From JALEFZ01 sp964564415 (lineage in GTDB: Bacteria > Bacteroidota > Bacteroidia > J057), in assembly GCA_964564415.1 (NCBI GenBank), contig CAZMAV010000016.1:1-64000 (forward strand): a stretch of 64,000 nucleotides of DNA. Direction: 5' to 3'. This document shows, in pieces, positions 1 to 9,091 of this stretch. The position numbers and the translations under genes were made by a program. Every line of letters starts with the position of its first letter. Positions within the stretch are counted from its first letter, which is position 1. The notes under the pieces were generated by a model. That model did no database searches, was not told where the DNA came from, and worked only from the letters and a program-made list of their open reading frames with translations.

Positions 1-515
1 TTACGCAGCTTACTACAACTCAACTTAATAACTTATTTTTTTACTGGTCCTTAGTAGATTTTCGTGAATCAGATAATAAATCTTGGGACCCGGTTGAGGT
101 ATTTTGTAATCGAGTTGCGGCAGAGACTTTAATGCCCGAAAAAATTATTAAAGATGAACTGAAGGCAGTCAATAATCCTCGGGATACCAAGGTCTCTAAC
201 CTTGCCCGTAAGCTAGGTGTAAGTGATTTAGCCTTAGCAACTCGGATGGTTTCTTTAAAACTAATTGAGAAAAATGTATATAAAGACTTTAGAAAGGAGC
301 ATAAAGCTAAAATGGAAAAATTTTTGGCAGCTAATGAAAAAAAGAAGAAAAAGGGTAACCCAGATCCATATCGTCTAAGGGCGAATCGAAACGGAAAACT
401 TTTCTCACGACTGGTTCTCAATATTTATCGTAGTGGTCAGATTTCAGGAGTTGATTGGTATAGATTAACAGGTGTTAAGCTGAACAAGCTTGATCGTTAT
501 CAGGAAGTTTTATGA
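1..515 (+). CDS. ImmA/IrrE family metallopeptidase, C-terminal part (5' end outside window)
   Basis: The frame is open from base 3 to a TGA at 513-515, so the gene starts left of the window. The stretch VFCNRVAAETLMP just before internal Met codon 132 is the typical end of the ImmA/IrrE peptidase domain, whose HEXXH zinc motif would lie upstream, off the window. The remaining ~130 residues are basic and resemble the variable C-terminal domain of these proteins. Family members cleave or switch off repressors in mobile elements and stress regulons. It lies 10 bp before a DUF4411 gene, a pairing common in mobile islands. The AT-rich codon use differs from the genes after 1.1 kb, which suggests transfer. 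The catalytic part cannot be judged. Confidence 0.72.
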   Translation, partial: TQLTTTQLNNLFFYWSLVDFRESDNKSWDPVEVFCNRVAAETLMPEKIIKDELKAVNNPRDTKVSNLARKLGVSDLALATRMVSLKLIEKNVYKDFRKEHKAKMEKFLAANEKKKKKGNPDPYRLRANRNGKLFSRLVLNIYRSGQISGVDWYRLTGVKLNKLDRYQEVL

Positions 516-525
516 ATAAATAAAT

Positions 526-1017
526 ATGTTGTACTGCGTAGATAGTAATTTTTTTATTCAGGGTTGGACAAAATATTATTCACCAGAGTTTTGCTCTGGA
601 TATTGGGATATTATTGCATCAATGGGAAAAACCGAACAGCTATTTGTTCTCCGTGAGGTGTATAAAGAAATTACAGATGCGGATGACCAGCTTAGCGAGT
701 GGATGAAAACCAAAGAATATCTTGTTCGAGATACCACGGTTGAAGTACAAAGGTGCCTGAGACAAATTTATGCAGCTGACCCCAATCACAAGCGACTGGT
801 GGACTCGACAAAAAATAGGTCCCTAGCAGATCCTTGGGTAATCGCGCATGCTTTGGCTGAAAAGGCAATTGTCGTGACAAAAGAAACCCTTGAAGTAAGA
901 TCAAAGAAACGACCAAAAATCCCCAATGTCTGTCAAAATATGGGAATAGATTACATTGATGATTTTGATTTCATTCGCCAGACGAATATTAAATTTATAA
1001 CAAACATTTCATCCTGA
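526..1017 (+). CDS. DUF4411 family PIN-like protein
   Basis: 163 aa. It opens with YCVDSNFFI, the first acidic strand of a PIN-type nuclease fold, and has later acidic positions (EVYKEI, SLADPWVIAHA and a C-terminal DDFDFI) as expected for DUF4411. PIN-like proteins are usually RNases acting as toxins, but activity has not been shown for most DUF4411 members. The start ATG is 10 bp after the ImmA/IrrE-like gene, so the two are probably co-transcribed as a toxin/regulator-like pair. AT-rich composition matches its partner and not the following genes. The family call is firm; the toxin role is inferred. Confidence 0.75.
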   Translation: MLYCVDSNFFIQGWTKYYSPEFCSGYWDIIASMGKTEQLFVLREVYKEITDADDQLSEWMKTKEYLVRDTTVEVQRCLRQIYAADPNHKRLVDSTKNRSLADPWVIAHALAEKAIVVTKETLEVRSKKRPKIPNVCQNMGIDYIDDFDFIRQTNIKFITNISS

Positions 1018-1151
1018 TTTTTACGAAACCTCACACTTTAGCATGAATAGAATAATTATTCAGGATATTAATGGAATTAACTATCGAAAAGAATTTCTTC
1101 CGAATCAGGCCCTTTGAGGCTGAAAGCCATGAAATCCCTGTCTTGCCAAGT

Positions 1152-2807
1152 CTATTCTTGGGACTCCAGTCGGCTTTTTCCGGCCTCTATGAAAAGCTTT
1201 TTTCCCTCGTAGTGAGCATCTCTGACTTCGGTGATGCTTTCCATGAAGTTCCAGGTGGCAGTGCTGCGCTCCGCCGTGATCTCCAGGTGGATGTAACCGT
1301 GATGGATAAGGTCAAACCACTGTAGGTGAGGATTTTTCTCCGGAAATTTTCTCCTCAGTTTGTTGAGGAAGAAGTTTGGCAGGTACTCGTCAAAGTTGGC
1401 TGAGGAAATGCTCGGCGTAACCAATTCGACTGCCAGGGGGGGCATTCCTTCGGCATAGGAGTTGATGGGGTCCAGCTTTTCTCCGGGCACTTCATAAGCA
1501 TAGGAAGCATGGTCATCTCCTGTGAGAAAAATGACATTTTCTATGCTTTCTTTTTTGATGAATTCCATGATTCTGTTGCGGGCGGCGGGATAACCGTCCC
1601 ACTGGTCCATGTTCCTTTTTTTGCCGGGATAAAAGGGAATGCGGAAGCCCAAAAAGCGGAAGAAAGAGACATCCATGGGTGAAACCATGACCTGGTTGCC
1701 GATGATTTTCCATGGTGCTTCTGACTTCATTTCCTGGGAGAGCCATTTCTGCTGAGATTCACCGAGGAGGGTACGCTCTTCGGCTATGTAGTCTTCGGCT
1801 TTCATGTTTTTGACGGGCTTGGACCTGCCGATGATGCGGGTATCCACCATGATGAGCTTGACGAGTTCGCCAAAGTCGAAGGAGCGGTAGATGCTCCGCT
1901 CTTCGTTGTCGCGGATGGGCATCCATTCGAAGTAGGCTTGCTGGGCCATCTGCTTGCGCTCTTCCCAGTCTCCCTCCTCTTCTTCCTGGTGATTTTCGGC
2001 CCCATCGCGGTAAGAATTGTTGGCCGTCTCGTGGTCATCCCAAATGGTGATGAAGGGATGGGCCTGATGGGCCATTTGCAGGAGGCTATCGGTGCGGTAG
2101 AGGGAGTATCGCTGTCGGTAGTCGGCGATATTGATGATTTCCTTGGCAGGGCGATGGGTGCGACCGGCTTTTTGGAGTTTCTTCTGGGCATAATGACCAG
2201 GTTCGTACTCATAGATGTAGTCTCCAAGGTGGATGACGGCATCTACTTCATCCCTGGCGATGGCCTTGTAGGCATTAAAGTAGCCTCCCTCATAGTTGGA
2301 ACAGGTAGCCACTGCCAGTTTTACCCTGTCTATGCCTCCCTGCGGCAGGGTTTGAGTTTTACCTATGGTAGAATAGCGGCCTTCATGGCGAAAGCGATAG
2401 TAATACTCCCTGCCGGGTTGTAGTCCTGAGACATCCACCTTGACGGTATAATCCCTGCCCGGATGGGTCGTGAAGCTCCCCTGTTTTAAGCCGGCTTCAA
2501 AGTTCTTATCAAGGGACATTTCCCAGTAGACGGTGGTCTGCTCCACAGGCTGCTCCGGAGTGACCCTTGTCCAGATGATAACCCTGTCCTGAAGAGGATC
2601 GCCCGAGGCTACTCCATGATAAAATGGAGCCATGGACTCCTGAAAGAGATCTGTGGGTTCGGGATAATCATTGAGGTAAAGGTCCCCATCTACAGCAGCG
2701 CTGGACTGCGTAAAGCTGTCTGCCGATACCAGGCAGAGCACCAGAAGGGCAATGGGATAAGAGAGACGTGAAATTCCCAGCATCACAAGTATCTTCGTCA
2801 AATACAT
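1152..2807 (-). CDS. PhoD-like alkaline phosphatase / phosphodiesterase, exported
   Basis: About 551 aa from the Met at 2807, chosen because it gives a signal peptide (MYLTKILVMLG followed by a hydrophobic run); an upstream Met at 2894 adds an unlikely leader. After the signal comes a PhoD N-terminal fibronectin-like domain (FYHGVASGDPLQDRVIIWTRV) and then a metallophosphatase domain with AVATCSNYEGGYFNAY, HLGDYIYEY, WDDHETANN and FLTGDDHASYAYE, which carry the metal-binding Asp, His and Asn residues of PhoD. These enzymes hydrolyse phosphodiesters or monoesters outside the cytoplasm, often for phosphate scavenging. It is convergent with the DUF4411 gene and divergent from the membrane protein at 3028. 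No Pho box could be recognised. Confidence 0.9.
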   Translation of the reverse strand: MYLTKILVMLGISRLSYPIALLVLCLVSADSFTQSSAAVDGDLYLNDYPEPTDLFQESMAPFYHGVASGDPLQDRVIIWTRVTPEQPVEQTTVYWEMSLDKNFEAGLKQGSFTTHPGRDYTVKVDVSGLQPGREYYYRFRHEGRYSTIGKTQTLPQGGIDRVKLAVATCSNYEGGYFNAYKAIARDEVDAVIHLGDYIYEYEPGHYAQKKLQKAGRTHRPAKEIINIADYRQRYSLYRTDSLLQMAHQAHPFITIWDDHETANNSYRDGAENHQEEEEGDWEERKQMAQQAYFEWMPIRDNEERSIYRSFDFGELVKLIMVDTRIIGRSKPVKNMKAEDYIAEERTLLGESQQKWLSQEMKSEAPWKIIGNQVMVSPMDVSFFRFLGFRIPFYPGKKRNMDQWDGYPAARNRIMEFIKKESIENVIFLTGDDHASYAYEVPGEKLDPINSYAEGMPPLAVELVTPSISSANFDEYLPNFFLNKLRRKFPEKNPHLQWFDLIHHGYIHLEITAERSTATWNFMESITEVRDAHYEGKKLFIEAGKSRLESQE

Positions 2808-3027
2808 GGGTAAGGAAGCAATCCGATGTGAACTGGGTATTAAATTATTGGAAATCATGAAATTCCTGTTTGTGTTGAATGCCCCGCCGGGCAACTTATT
2901 CCCTCAGGGCCGTTTCAAGTCAAAATTCAATTTAATTAAAATGCTGCAAATCACCGCGCCTTCGCCAATGTTAGGCCCGTATGAGAAAATCCCGTAAATT
3001 TTGGCCTTGATTTACTGAAGCCGCCTC

Positions 3028-4320
3028 ATGGGAGACAGAAATTTTTCTTGGATAAAAAATGACTATTGGGTATTTATCCTATTGATTACCCTGCTGAGCC
3101 TGGGACTGGCAGACCTGCGAAAGAACCGCATTTGGTCTGATGCAGAAGGCTATTACATGTACCTGCCGGCTGTTTTTATCTACGGAGGATTCTACAATGA
3201 TATTCCCGTCAATACCACCGATCAGTTTCTCATCAATCCCGAGACGGGGATGTACCTGAACAAATACACCTATGGAGTTTCTGTGCTGGAAGCACCCTTT
3301 TTTCTGGCAGCCCACCTGATCACCTCCAATGGATGGTTTCATTCATCCAATCCCAATGGCTACTCAAAATCCTACAACGATGCCATCGTGGCGGCGGCTC
3401 TCTTCTACACAATGTGGGGCTTGTGGCTGGTTTTTCTGGCATTGCAAAGGTATTTTTCCAAGCCTATTGCCATGCTGACGCCTGCCCTCTTGTACTTTGG
3501 GACCAACCTCTGGTTTTACACGGTACAGCAGTCGGGCATGTCTCATGCTTATTCCTTTTTTCTTTTCGCTGTGATCGTCTGGCTTACTCCCAGGTTTTTG
3601 GAAAAGCCGACCCACGGGCGAATGATACTTCTGGCCACGGTCATGGGCCTGATCACGGTGATTCGCCCGGTCAATCTCATGCTGGCCCTTTACCCATTGT
3701 TGTTTGAGGTAGACAGCAAGGAGGACTTTCAGCGCCGCCTGCAATTTATATGGGATCAGAGGAACAAATGGTTATGGATACCCCTGATGTTTTTCCTTGT
3801 CCTTCTGCCGCAGATGTACTATTGGAAAATACAATACGGGCAGTGGCTCTACTATTCCTATGAAGGAGAGGGCTTTACCCACTGGCGCTCTCCCTACATT
3901 ATTTCTCTGCTTTTTTCCCGTTGGAATGGGATGATCATCTACAGCCCACTCATGGCGATCCCTCTGCTGGGACTTCTTTGGCTAGCCTTCAAGCGGAAGA
4001 TGAGCGGTCCCGGCCTGCTTGTGCTGATGCTTATCTTTCTTTGGGTAAATGGAAGCTGGCACATGTGGCGCTTTGGGGGAGCATTTGGCTATCGCCCGGT
4101 AATCGAATTCATGGCCGTCCTGGCCTTTCCCCTGGCCTATGTACTGAGGGCCAGTCAGCAATGGCACCTGATCTTTCGCATTCTATTCTGGGCCTTGCTG
4201 GCCATCTTTGTTTGGTACACCACGAGGATGGGAATGGCCTATTTTGGCTCCTGGAGCGAAGATGCCTGGTCCTGGTGGCACTGGTGGGAGGCGGTCAAGA
4301 CTGGTAAAAATCCCTATTAA
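3028..4320 (+). CDS. Multi-spanning membrane protein, GT-C glycosyltransferase-like
   Basis: 430 aa with about ten hydrophobic segments. Near the first membrane helix it has NRIWSDAEGYYMYLPAVF, an acidic loop like the catalytic Asp/Glu loop of GT-C (GT39-type) glycosyltransferases that use polyprenyl-phosphate sugars. A second feature is a Trp-rich C-terminal tail. No close named family was recognised, so the donor, the acceptor and even transferase activity are inferences from topology. It stands alone: divergent from the PhoD gene and convergent with dinB (52 bp gap). Confidence 0.6.
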   Translation: MGDRNFSWIKNDYWVFILLITLLSLGLADLRKNRIWSDAEGYYMYLPAVFIYGGFYNDIPVNTTDQFLINPETGMYLNKYTYGVSVLEAPFFLAAHLITSNGWFHSSNPNGYSKSYNDAIVAAALFYTMWGLWLVFLALQRYFSKPIAMLTPALLYFGTNLWFYTVQQSGMSHAYSFFLFAVIVWLTPRFLEKPTHGRMILLATVMGLITVIRPVNLMLALYPLLFEVDSKEDFQRRLQFIWDQRNKWLWIPLMFFLVLLPQMYYWKIQYGQWLYYSYEGEGFTHWRSPYIISLLFSRWNGMIIYSPLMAIPLLGLLWLAFKRKMSGPGLLVLMLIFLWVNGSWHMWRFGGAFGYRPVIEFMAVLAFPLAYVLRASQQWHLIFRILFWALLAIFVWYTTRMGMAYFGSWSEDAWSWWHWWEAVKTGKNPY

Positions 4321-4371
4321 AACCTGGCTAAAGGCAGAAATTACCCTGAGTGGCTGAAAAAGAATGTCAGG

Positions 4372-5523
4372 TCAGAGCCCATTGCCCCTGCGGAGAATTT
4401 TACTGCCGTACTTGGACTTTAGCCGGTCCATGGCTTGGTAGAGATCCACCTGCCTTGGCTGATCCTGAAAAAGGGCGATCTGGGTACCTCCCGGGACCAG
4501 GTGGCTAAAGCGGATACCGACCAGCCTCACCCTCAACCTCCGATCGTAGAGTTGTTCGAAGAGGCTGAGGATGCGCTCCAGGAGGACTTCGTCATTGGCG
4601 GTGTAGGGGATGCGTTTTTGCTTGCTAAATGTATCGAAGTTGGCATAACGAAGTTTGACGCTTACGCAGGCGGTCAGTCTTTCTTCACTGCGAAGCTGAA
4701 AGGCCAGTTGCTCCACCATTCGGACAAGGAGGGTCCGCAGCATGGCTACATCGGTGGTATCCTGAGAGAAGGTCGTCTCTCTGGAGATAGATTTGCGCTC
4801 CGAAAAGGCCTCCACCGGACTATTGTCCTCGCCCCGGGCCTTGTGGTAGAGGCTCTGTCCTGATTTGCCAAAGACCCGATGCAAGACGGGGCGAGGAATC
4901 TGCCTCAACTGCTCAATGGTACCGATGCCCATGTTGACCAGTTCCTGGCTCGTCTGCTTGCCGACGGATGGGATCTTGCGCACCGAAAGCGGAGCCAGAA
5001 AGCCCAAGACCCTGGGGGCGGGAATTTCTACCTTTCCATTAGGCTTGACCTCTCCGGTAGCCACCTTGGAGACCAGTTTGTTGATGGACAGGCCAAAGGA
5101 AATCGGCAGCCGGGTCTCCTTGTAGATGCGCCGCCCGATGTGCTGGGCGTAGGACCAACAGCCATAAAAACGCTCCATCCCTGTCAGGTCGATGTAAAAC
5201 TCGTCGATAGAGGCCTTTTCGAAGATGGGAGAATCCTCCCGAATGATCTCTGTGACCATCTGGGAATATTCGGTATAGGCTTCGAAGTCTCCGGAAATCA
5301 CAATGGCATGAGGGCAGAGCTGCCGGGCCCTGCGCATAGGCATGGCTGAGTGAACCCCAAATTGGCGGGCCTCATAACTGCAAGAGGCTACGACGCCCCG
5401 GTCTCCCCTTCCTCCGATGATGAGGGGCTTTCCCTCCAGTCGACTGTCGTTGAGCCGCTCTACTGAAACGAAGAATGCATCCAGGTCCATGTGCAAGACC
5501 GATCGATCTCCTTTTTGGTACAT
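4372..5523 (-). CDS. dinB: DNA polymerase IV (Y-family, translesion)
   Basis: 383 aa. The catalytic palm motifs are intact: HMDLDAFFVSVE near residue 12 and KASIDEFYIDLTG near residue 105 supply the three metal-binding acids. The middle has helix-hairpin-helix segments (VRKIPSVGKQTSQELVNMGI) and the C-terminus is the little-finger domain. It lacks an obvious C-terminal beta-clamp peptide. It synthesises past damaged bases with low fidelity. It is divergent from the short dnaE-like gene at 5716 across 192 bp, so the two probably share a control region. Confidence 0.95.
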   Translation of the reverse strand: MYQKGDRSVLHMDLDAFFVSVERLNDSRLEGKPLIIGGRGDRGVVASCSYEARQFGVHSAMPMRRARQLCPHAIVISGDFEAYTEYSQMVTEIIREDSPIFEKASIDEFYIDLTGMERFYGCWSYAQHIGRRIYKETRLPISFGLSINKLVSKVATGEVKPNGKVEIPAPRVLGFLAPLSVRKIPSVGKQTSQELVNMGIGTIEQLRQIPRPVLHRVFGKSGQSLYHKARGEDNSPVEAFSERKSISRETTFSQDTTDVAMLRTLLVRMVEQLAFQLRSEERLTACVSVKLRYANFDTFSKQKRIPYTANDEVLLERILSLFEQLYDRRLRVRLVGIRFSHLVPGGTQIALFQDQPRQVDLYQAMDRLKSKYGSKILRRGNGL

Positions 5524-5715
5524 AATTTTGTGCTTGGAAAATCCTGCTTATCGCTTTTTTTGGCTAATTTACTTGGCATATAAATGATTATACGACAAAA
5601 ATAATTAAATATTGTCTATTTTTTTAGCTAAAATGTCAACATATTTGTCAGGTAGATGTTTTGAAACTATTGGATTTAGCATCCACCTTAGCGACCGTAA
5701 ATCCCCCTTCGGCCC
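5524..5715. promoter_or_regulatory. Divergent control region between dinB and dnaE-like gene
   Basis: 192 bp of AT-rich sequence between two start codons pointing away from each other; promoters for both must lie here. Two similar short stretches, ATATTGTCTA near 5611 and ATATTTGTCA near 5640, could be operator halves, but no known LexA box of this phylum was recognised. Co-regulation by DNA damage is an inference from the neighbours. Confidence 0.3.
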
Positions 5716-8676
5716 ATGTACCTGAATTGTCATACATACTTCAGCCTGCGCTACGGCACCCTCTCGGTAGAGCAATTGATCGCTCTGGCTAAGCAGTATG
5801 GCATTCGCAGCCTGGCCCTGACGGACATCCATAGTACTTCTGCCTGTTACGACTTTGTCAAAGCCTGTCGCAAGGCCGAGATTGATCCGGTGATCGGCAT
5901 GGAGTTTCGCCGTGGGGATGAGTTGCTCTACATTGCCCTGGCCCGCAACCTCAATGGTTTTCAGGAGATCAATTCTTTTTACTCCAAATACAGCCATCAA
6001 AACCGTCCCTTTCCCGATCTGCCACCCTACTGGTCGGATGTTTTTATCATTTACCCTTGGGAGCGAAGGGATCAGGTAAGCCTTTCGGAGCGGGAATTTT
6101 TGGGGGTCAAGGCCCATCAGGTCCGTCAATTGCTGCGCTCCCGCTATCGTCATCGGCAGGACAGGCTGGTGATTCATCAACCCATTACCTTTGACGGAGC
6201 TTTGGGGCAGCAGGTGCATCGACTCCTCCGCGCCATCGACCACAATACCCTCCTGGATAAGTTGATGCAGCGCGAACAGGCCGGAGAAGACGAAAGGTTT
6301 ACAGAGCCTTCAAAGCTATTGAAGGCCTTCGAAAGCTACCCCCGCATCGTCGCCAATACCGAGCAACTGCTCAGCGACTGCAGCTTTACCTTTGTTTTTG
6401 GACAAAACCTGACCAAACAGGCCTTTACCGGAGCCAAGTACGACGACATGCTCCTTCTCGAAAAACTGGCCCGGGAAGGAATGGTCAACCGCTATGGCAG
6501 CTACCACCGTGAAGCTCAGCGTCGAATCGAGCGGGAACTGGAAATCATCGACCAGCTTGACTTCAACGCTTACTACCTCATCACCTGGGATTTTATTCGC
6601 TATGGCAAGGCCCGGGGGTTCTTTCACGTGGGGCGGGGGAGTGGAGCCAATTCTATTGTAGCCTATTGTCTGGGCTTGACAGACGTAGACCCCATCGAAC
6701 TGGACCTTTACTTTGAGCGCTTTCTCAATCCCAAGCGTACCTCGCCTCCCGACTTCGACATTGACTACTCCTGGAAGGACCGGGATGATGTACTGGATTA
6801 TGTCCTCAAGCGCTATCGAACCAGCCATGCCACCCTGCTGGCCTCCTACAATACCTTCAAGGGCAGAAGTGCCGTCCGCGAATTGGGCAAGGTATTTGGG
6901 CTGCCCAAGAGAGAAATCGACAGCCTTACCCGATGGTCGCCGGAGCAGGCCCCTCCCGACGAGGCTTCCCAGCGTATCCTGCAGTACGCCCAACTGATCG
7001 AGGGCTTTCCCAATCATCTGAGTATCCATGCAGGTGGAGTCTTGATCTCCGAAGCCCCTATCCATGCCTACACGGCCACTGATCTGCCGCCCAAGGGCTT
7101 TCCCATTTCTCACTTTGACATGTACGTAGCCGAAGATATTGGCCTGCACAAATTTGACATTCTCAGTCAGCGGGGCCTGGGCCATATCCGCGATGGGATA
7201 GACCTCGTGTTGGACAACAAGGCCGAGTTGGTCAATATCCATAAGGTGGAAGATTTCAAACGGGACCCCAAGGTGCGGGAACTGTTAAAATCAGGGCGTA
7301 CTGTAGGATGCTTTTATATCGAGTCTCCGGCTATGAGAGGATTGATTCGCAAACTGGGCTGCGACAATTACTTGACCCTGGTAGCGGCGAGTTCGGTGAT
7401 ACGTCCGGGCGTGGCCCGTTCGGGAATGATGCGTTCCTTCATCGAGCGACACAATGGCAAACCCTTTGAGTACGTCCATCCCAAGTTGGAAGAACTGCTG
7501 GGCGAAACCTACGGGATCATGGTTTACCAGGAAGATGTCCTCAAGGTCGTCCATGGTTTTGCGGGGCTAGACCTGGCAGAGGCCGACCTGCTGCGCAGGG
7601 CAATGAGCGGCAAGACCCGGGGCATCGACGGCTTTGAAGCCATGAAAGAGAAATTCATGTCGGCTTGTCGCGACCGGGAATACCCCGAAAAGGAGGTACA
7701 GGAGATCTGGCGGCAGATCGAGAGCTTTGCGGGATACTCTTTTTCAAAAGCACATTCGGCTTCTTTTGCCGTGGAGAGTTTCCAAAGCCTCTACCTCAAG
7801 GCCTATTATCCCCTGGAATTCATGGTGGCGGTAATCAACAACTTTGGGGGCTTTTATAGCACGGAATTTTACCTGCACGAAGCTCGTATGCTGGGGGCAA
7901 AGATCCATCCGCCCTCCGCCCAGAAAAGTACCTACCTGACCCGCCTGGAAGGACGGGACATTTACCTTGGATTTATTCATATAAAGGAGATGGAAAAAGA
8001 ACTAGCCCTCCAAATTGAGGCGGAGCGCGAAGCTCGGGGCCCTTTCAAAGACCTGACTGACTTTCGCTATCGACTTCGGCCCAGCGAAGAACAGCTGACC
8101 ATCTTGGTGCGGGTAGGAGCCTTTGGTTTTATGGGTAAAAGCAAGAAAACCCTCTTGTGGGAGGCTAAACTCAAGGGGGTAGAGGCCGGGCGAAGCAACG
8201 GGAAAAGTACCCATTCCTCTCAGCAGGAGACCCTGTTTGCTCCGGAATACCAGGAATTTGAGATTCCGGAATTGCCCCAGAGCCAACTGGAAGATGCCTA
8301 CGACGAGATGGAACTGCTGGGTTTTCCCCTGTCTTCACCCTTTGACCTCGTGCCCCATCTGCCGGATACGGGGACCCCGTCGCAGGACTTCGGCAAATAT
8401 GTCAATCAGGTGGTCTGTCTGCCGGGCTATTTTGTCTGTGCCAAGACGGCCAAGACCGTCAAGGGAGAAGCCATGCAGTTTGCCAATTTTCTGGATCGGG
8501 AAGGGGAGACTTTTGACGTGACGATTTTTCCCAATGAAGTCAGGCAGTATCCCATCTTCGGCCCGGGCATTTACATGATTACCGGTATGGTGGTAGAGGA
8601 ATTTGGCTATTATAGCCTGGAACTGATGCACATGAAGAAGGGGCTTTTTGCCAGTGATCCGCGCCTGCTGGGGTGA
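5716..8676 (+). CDS. DNA polymerase III alpha subunit paralogue, short DnaE2/ImuC-like form
   Basis: 986 aa, shorter than replicative DnaE (about 1160 or more). The C-family palm motifs are intact: HVGRGSGANSIVAYCLG and SPPDFDIDYSWKDRD. A C-terminal OB-fold is visible (residues ~885-965). The N-terminal PHP domain is eroded: the usual HxH reads NCH (LNCHTYFSLRYG) and the TDHG loop reads TDIH, so proofreading-type metal binding is probably lost. Divergent from dinB, it fits an error-prone polymerase that cooperates with a Y-family polymerase in induced mutagenesis. No imuA or imuB-like gene is adjacent. It could also be annotated simply as a second dnaE. Confidence 0.88.
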   Translation: MYLNCHTYFSLRYGTLSVEQLIALAKQYGIRSLALTDIHSTSACYDFVKACRKAEIDPVIGMEFRRGDELLYIALARNLNGFQEINSFYSKYSHQNRPFPDLPPYWSDVFIIYPWERRDQVSLSEREFLGVKAHQVRQLLRSRYRHRQDRLVIHQPITFDGALGQQVHRLLRAIDHNTLLDKLMQREQAGEDERFTEPSKLLKAFESYPRIVANTEQLLSDCSFTFVFGQNLTKQAFTGAKYDDMLLLEKLAREGMVNRYGSYHREAQRRIERELEIIDQLDFNAYYLITWDFIRYGKARGFFHVGRGSGANSIVAYCLGLTDVDPIELDLYFERFLNPKRTSPPDFDIDYSWKDRDDVLDYVLKRYRTSHATLLASYNTFKGRSAVRELGKVFGLPKREIDSLTRWSPEQAPPDEASQRILQYAQLIEGFPNHLSIHAGGVLISEAPIHAYTATDLPPKGFPISHFDMYVAEDIGLHKFDILSQRGLGHIRDGIDLVLDNKAELVNIHKVEDFKRDPKVRELLKSGRTVGCFYIESPAMRGLIRKLGCDNYLTLVAASSVIRPGVARSGMMRSFIERHNGKPFEYVHPKLEELLGETYGIMVYQEDVLKVVHGFAGLDLAEADLLRRAMSGKTRGIDGFEAMKEKFMSACRDREYPEKEVQEIWRQIESFAGYSFSKAHSASFAVESFQSLYLKAYYPLEFMVAVINNFGGFYSTEFYLHEARMLGAKIHPPSAQKSTYLTRLEGRDIYLGFIHIKEMEKELALQIEAEREARGPFKDLTDFRYRLRPSEEQLTILVRVGAFGFMGKSKKTLLWEAKLKGVEAGRSNGKSTHSSQQETLFAPEYQEFEIPELPQSQLEDAYDEMELLGFPLSSPFDLVPHLPDTGTPSQDFGKYVNQVVCLPGYFVCAKTAKTVKGEAMQFANFLDREGETFDVTIFPNEVRQYPIFGPGIYMITGMVVEEFGYYSLELMHMKKGLFASDPRLLG

Positions 8677-8768
8677 GGGTAGAAAATCTCATCCACGCTG
8701 ACATCGATACAGCCTGGATGATTCCTGTTCTTACTCCTATTTAATCCTTGTATTTTGTTCTTACAAAG

Positions 8769-8884
8769 TAGTGATCATCACGAATCACTTTTTTCGGTAA
8801 AACAAATAGCGCTGTCGGGGTTAAAAACAAGGTATTTATAATAATCCCAACAGCGCTTTAGCCATTTATTCGGGATAACCACTA
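8769..8884 (+). repeat. Family 1 palindromic interspersed repeat, copy A
   Basis: About 116 bp imperfect inverted repeat in the 415-bp gap 8677-9091. The left arm reads AGTGATCATCACGAATCAC and then has AGCGCTGT. The right arm, reverse complemented, reads AGTGGTTATCCCGAATAAAT and then has AAGCGCTGTTGGG. Two more copies of the same length lie at 40330 and 43335. It carries no gene and looks like a MITE or large REP-type element. The rest of the gap (8677-8768, 8885-9091) shows no gene. Confidence 0.75.
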
Positions 8885-9091
8885 GTGATGAAGTCAAAAA
8901 ACCGCAAAATTCATCTTTAGCATTAAGGAAAAAATGAATACCTTCCTCATAGCTCTGTTTGGACCCAGGGAAGTGAAGACCCGGGTCGATTTTGAGCACG
9001 ATCCATGAAGGCGAGCACAAAGAGTTTATAGTTATGGAGAGCCGAAGGGCTGACAGGATGCCCCTACCTCTCCTACAACAAGGATGGCAAT

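Noticed and set aside
6316..7242. 308-codon open frame on the minus strand
   Set aside because: Antisense to the core polymerase motifs of the dnaE paralogue.
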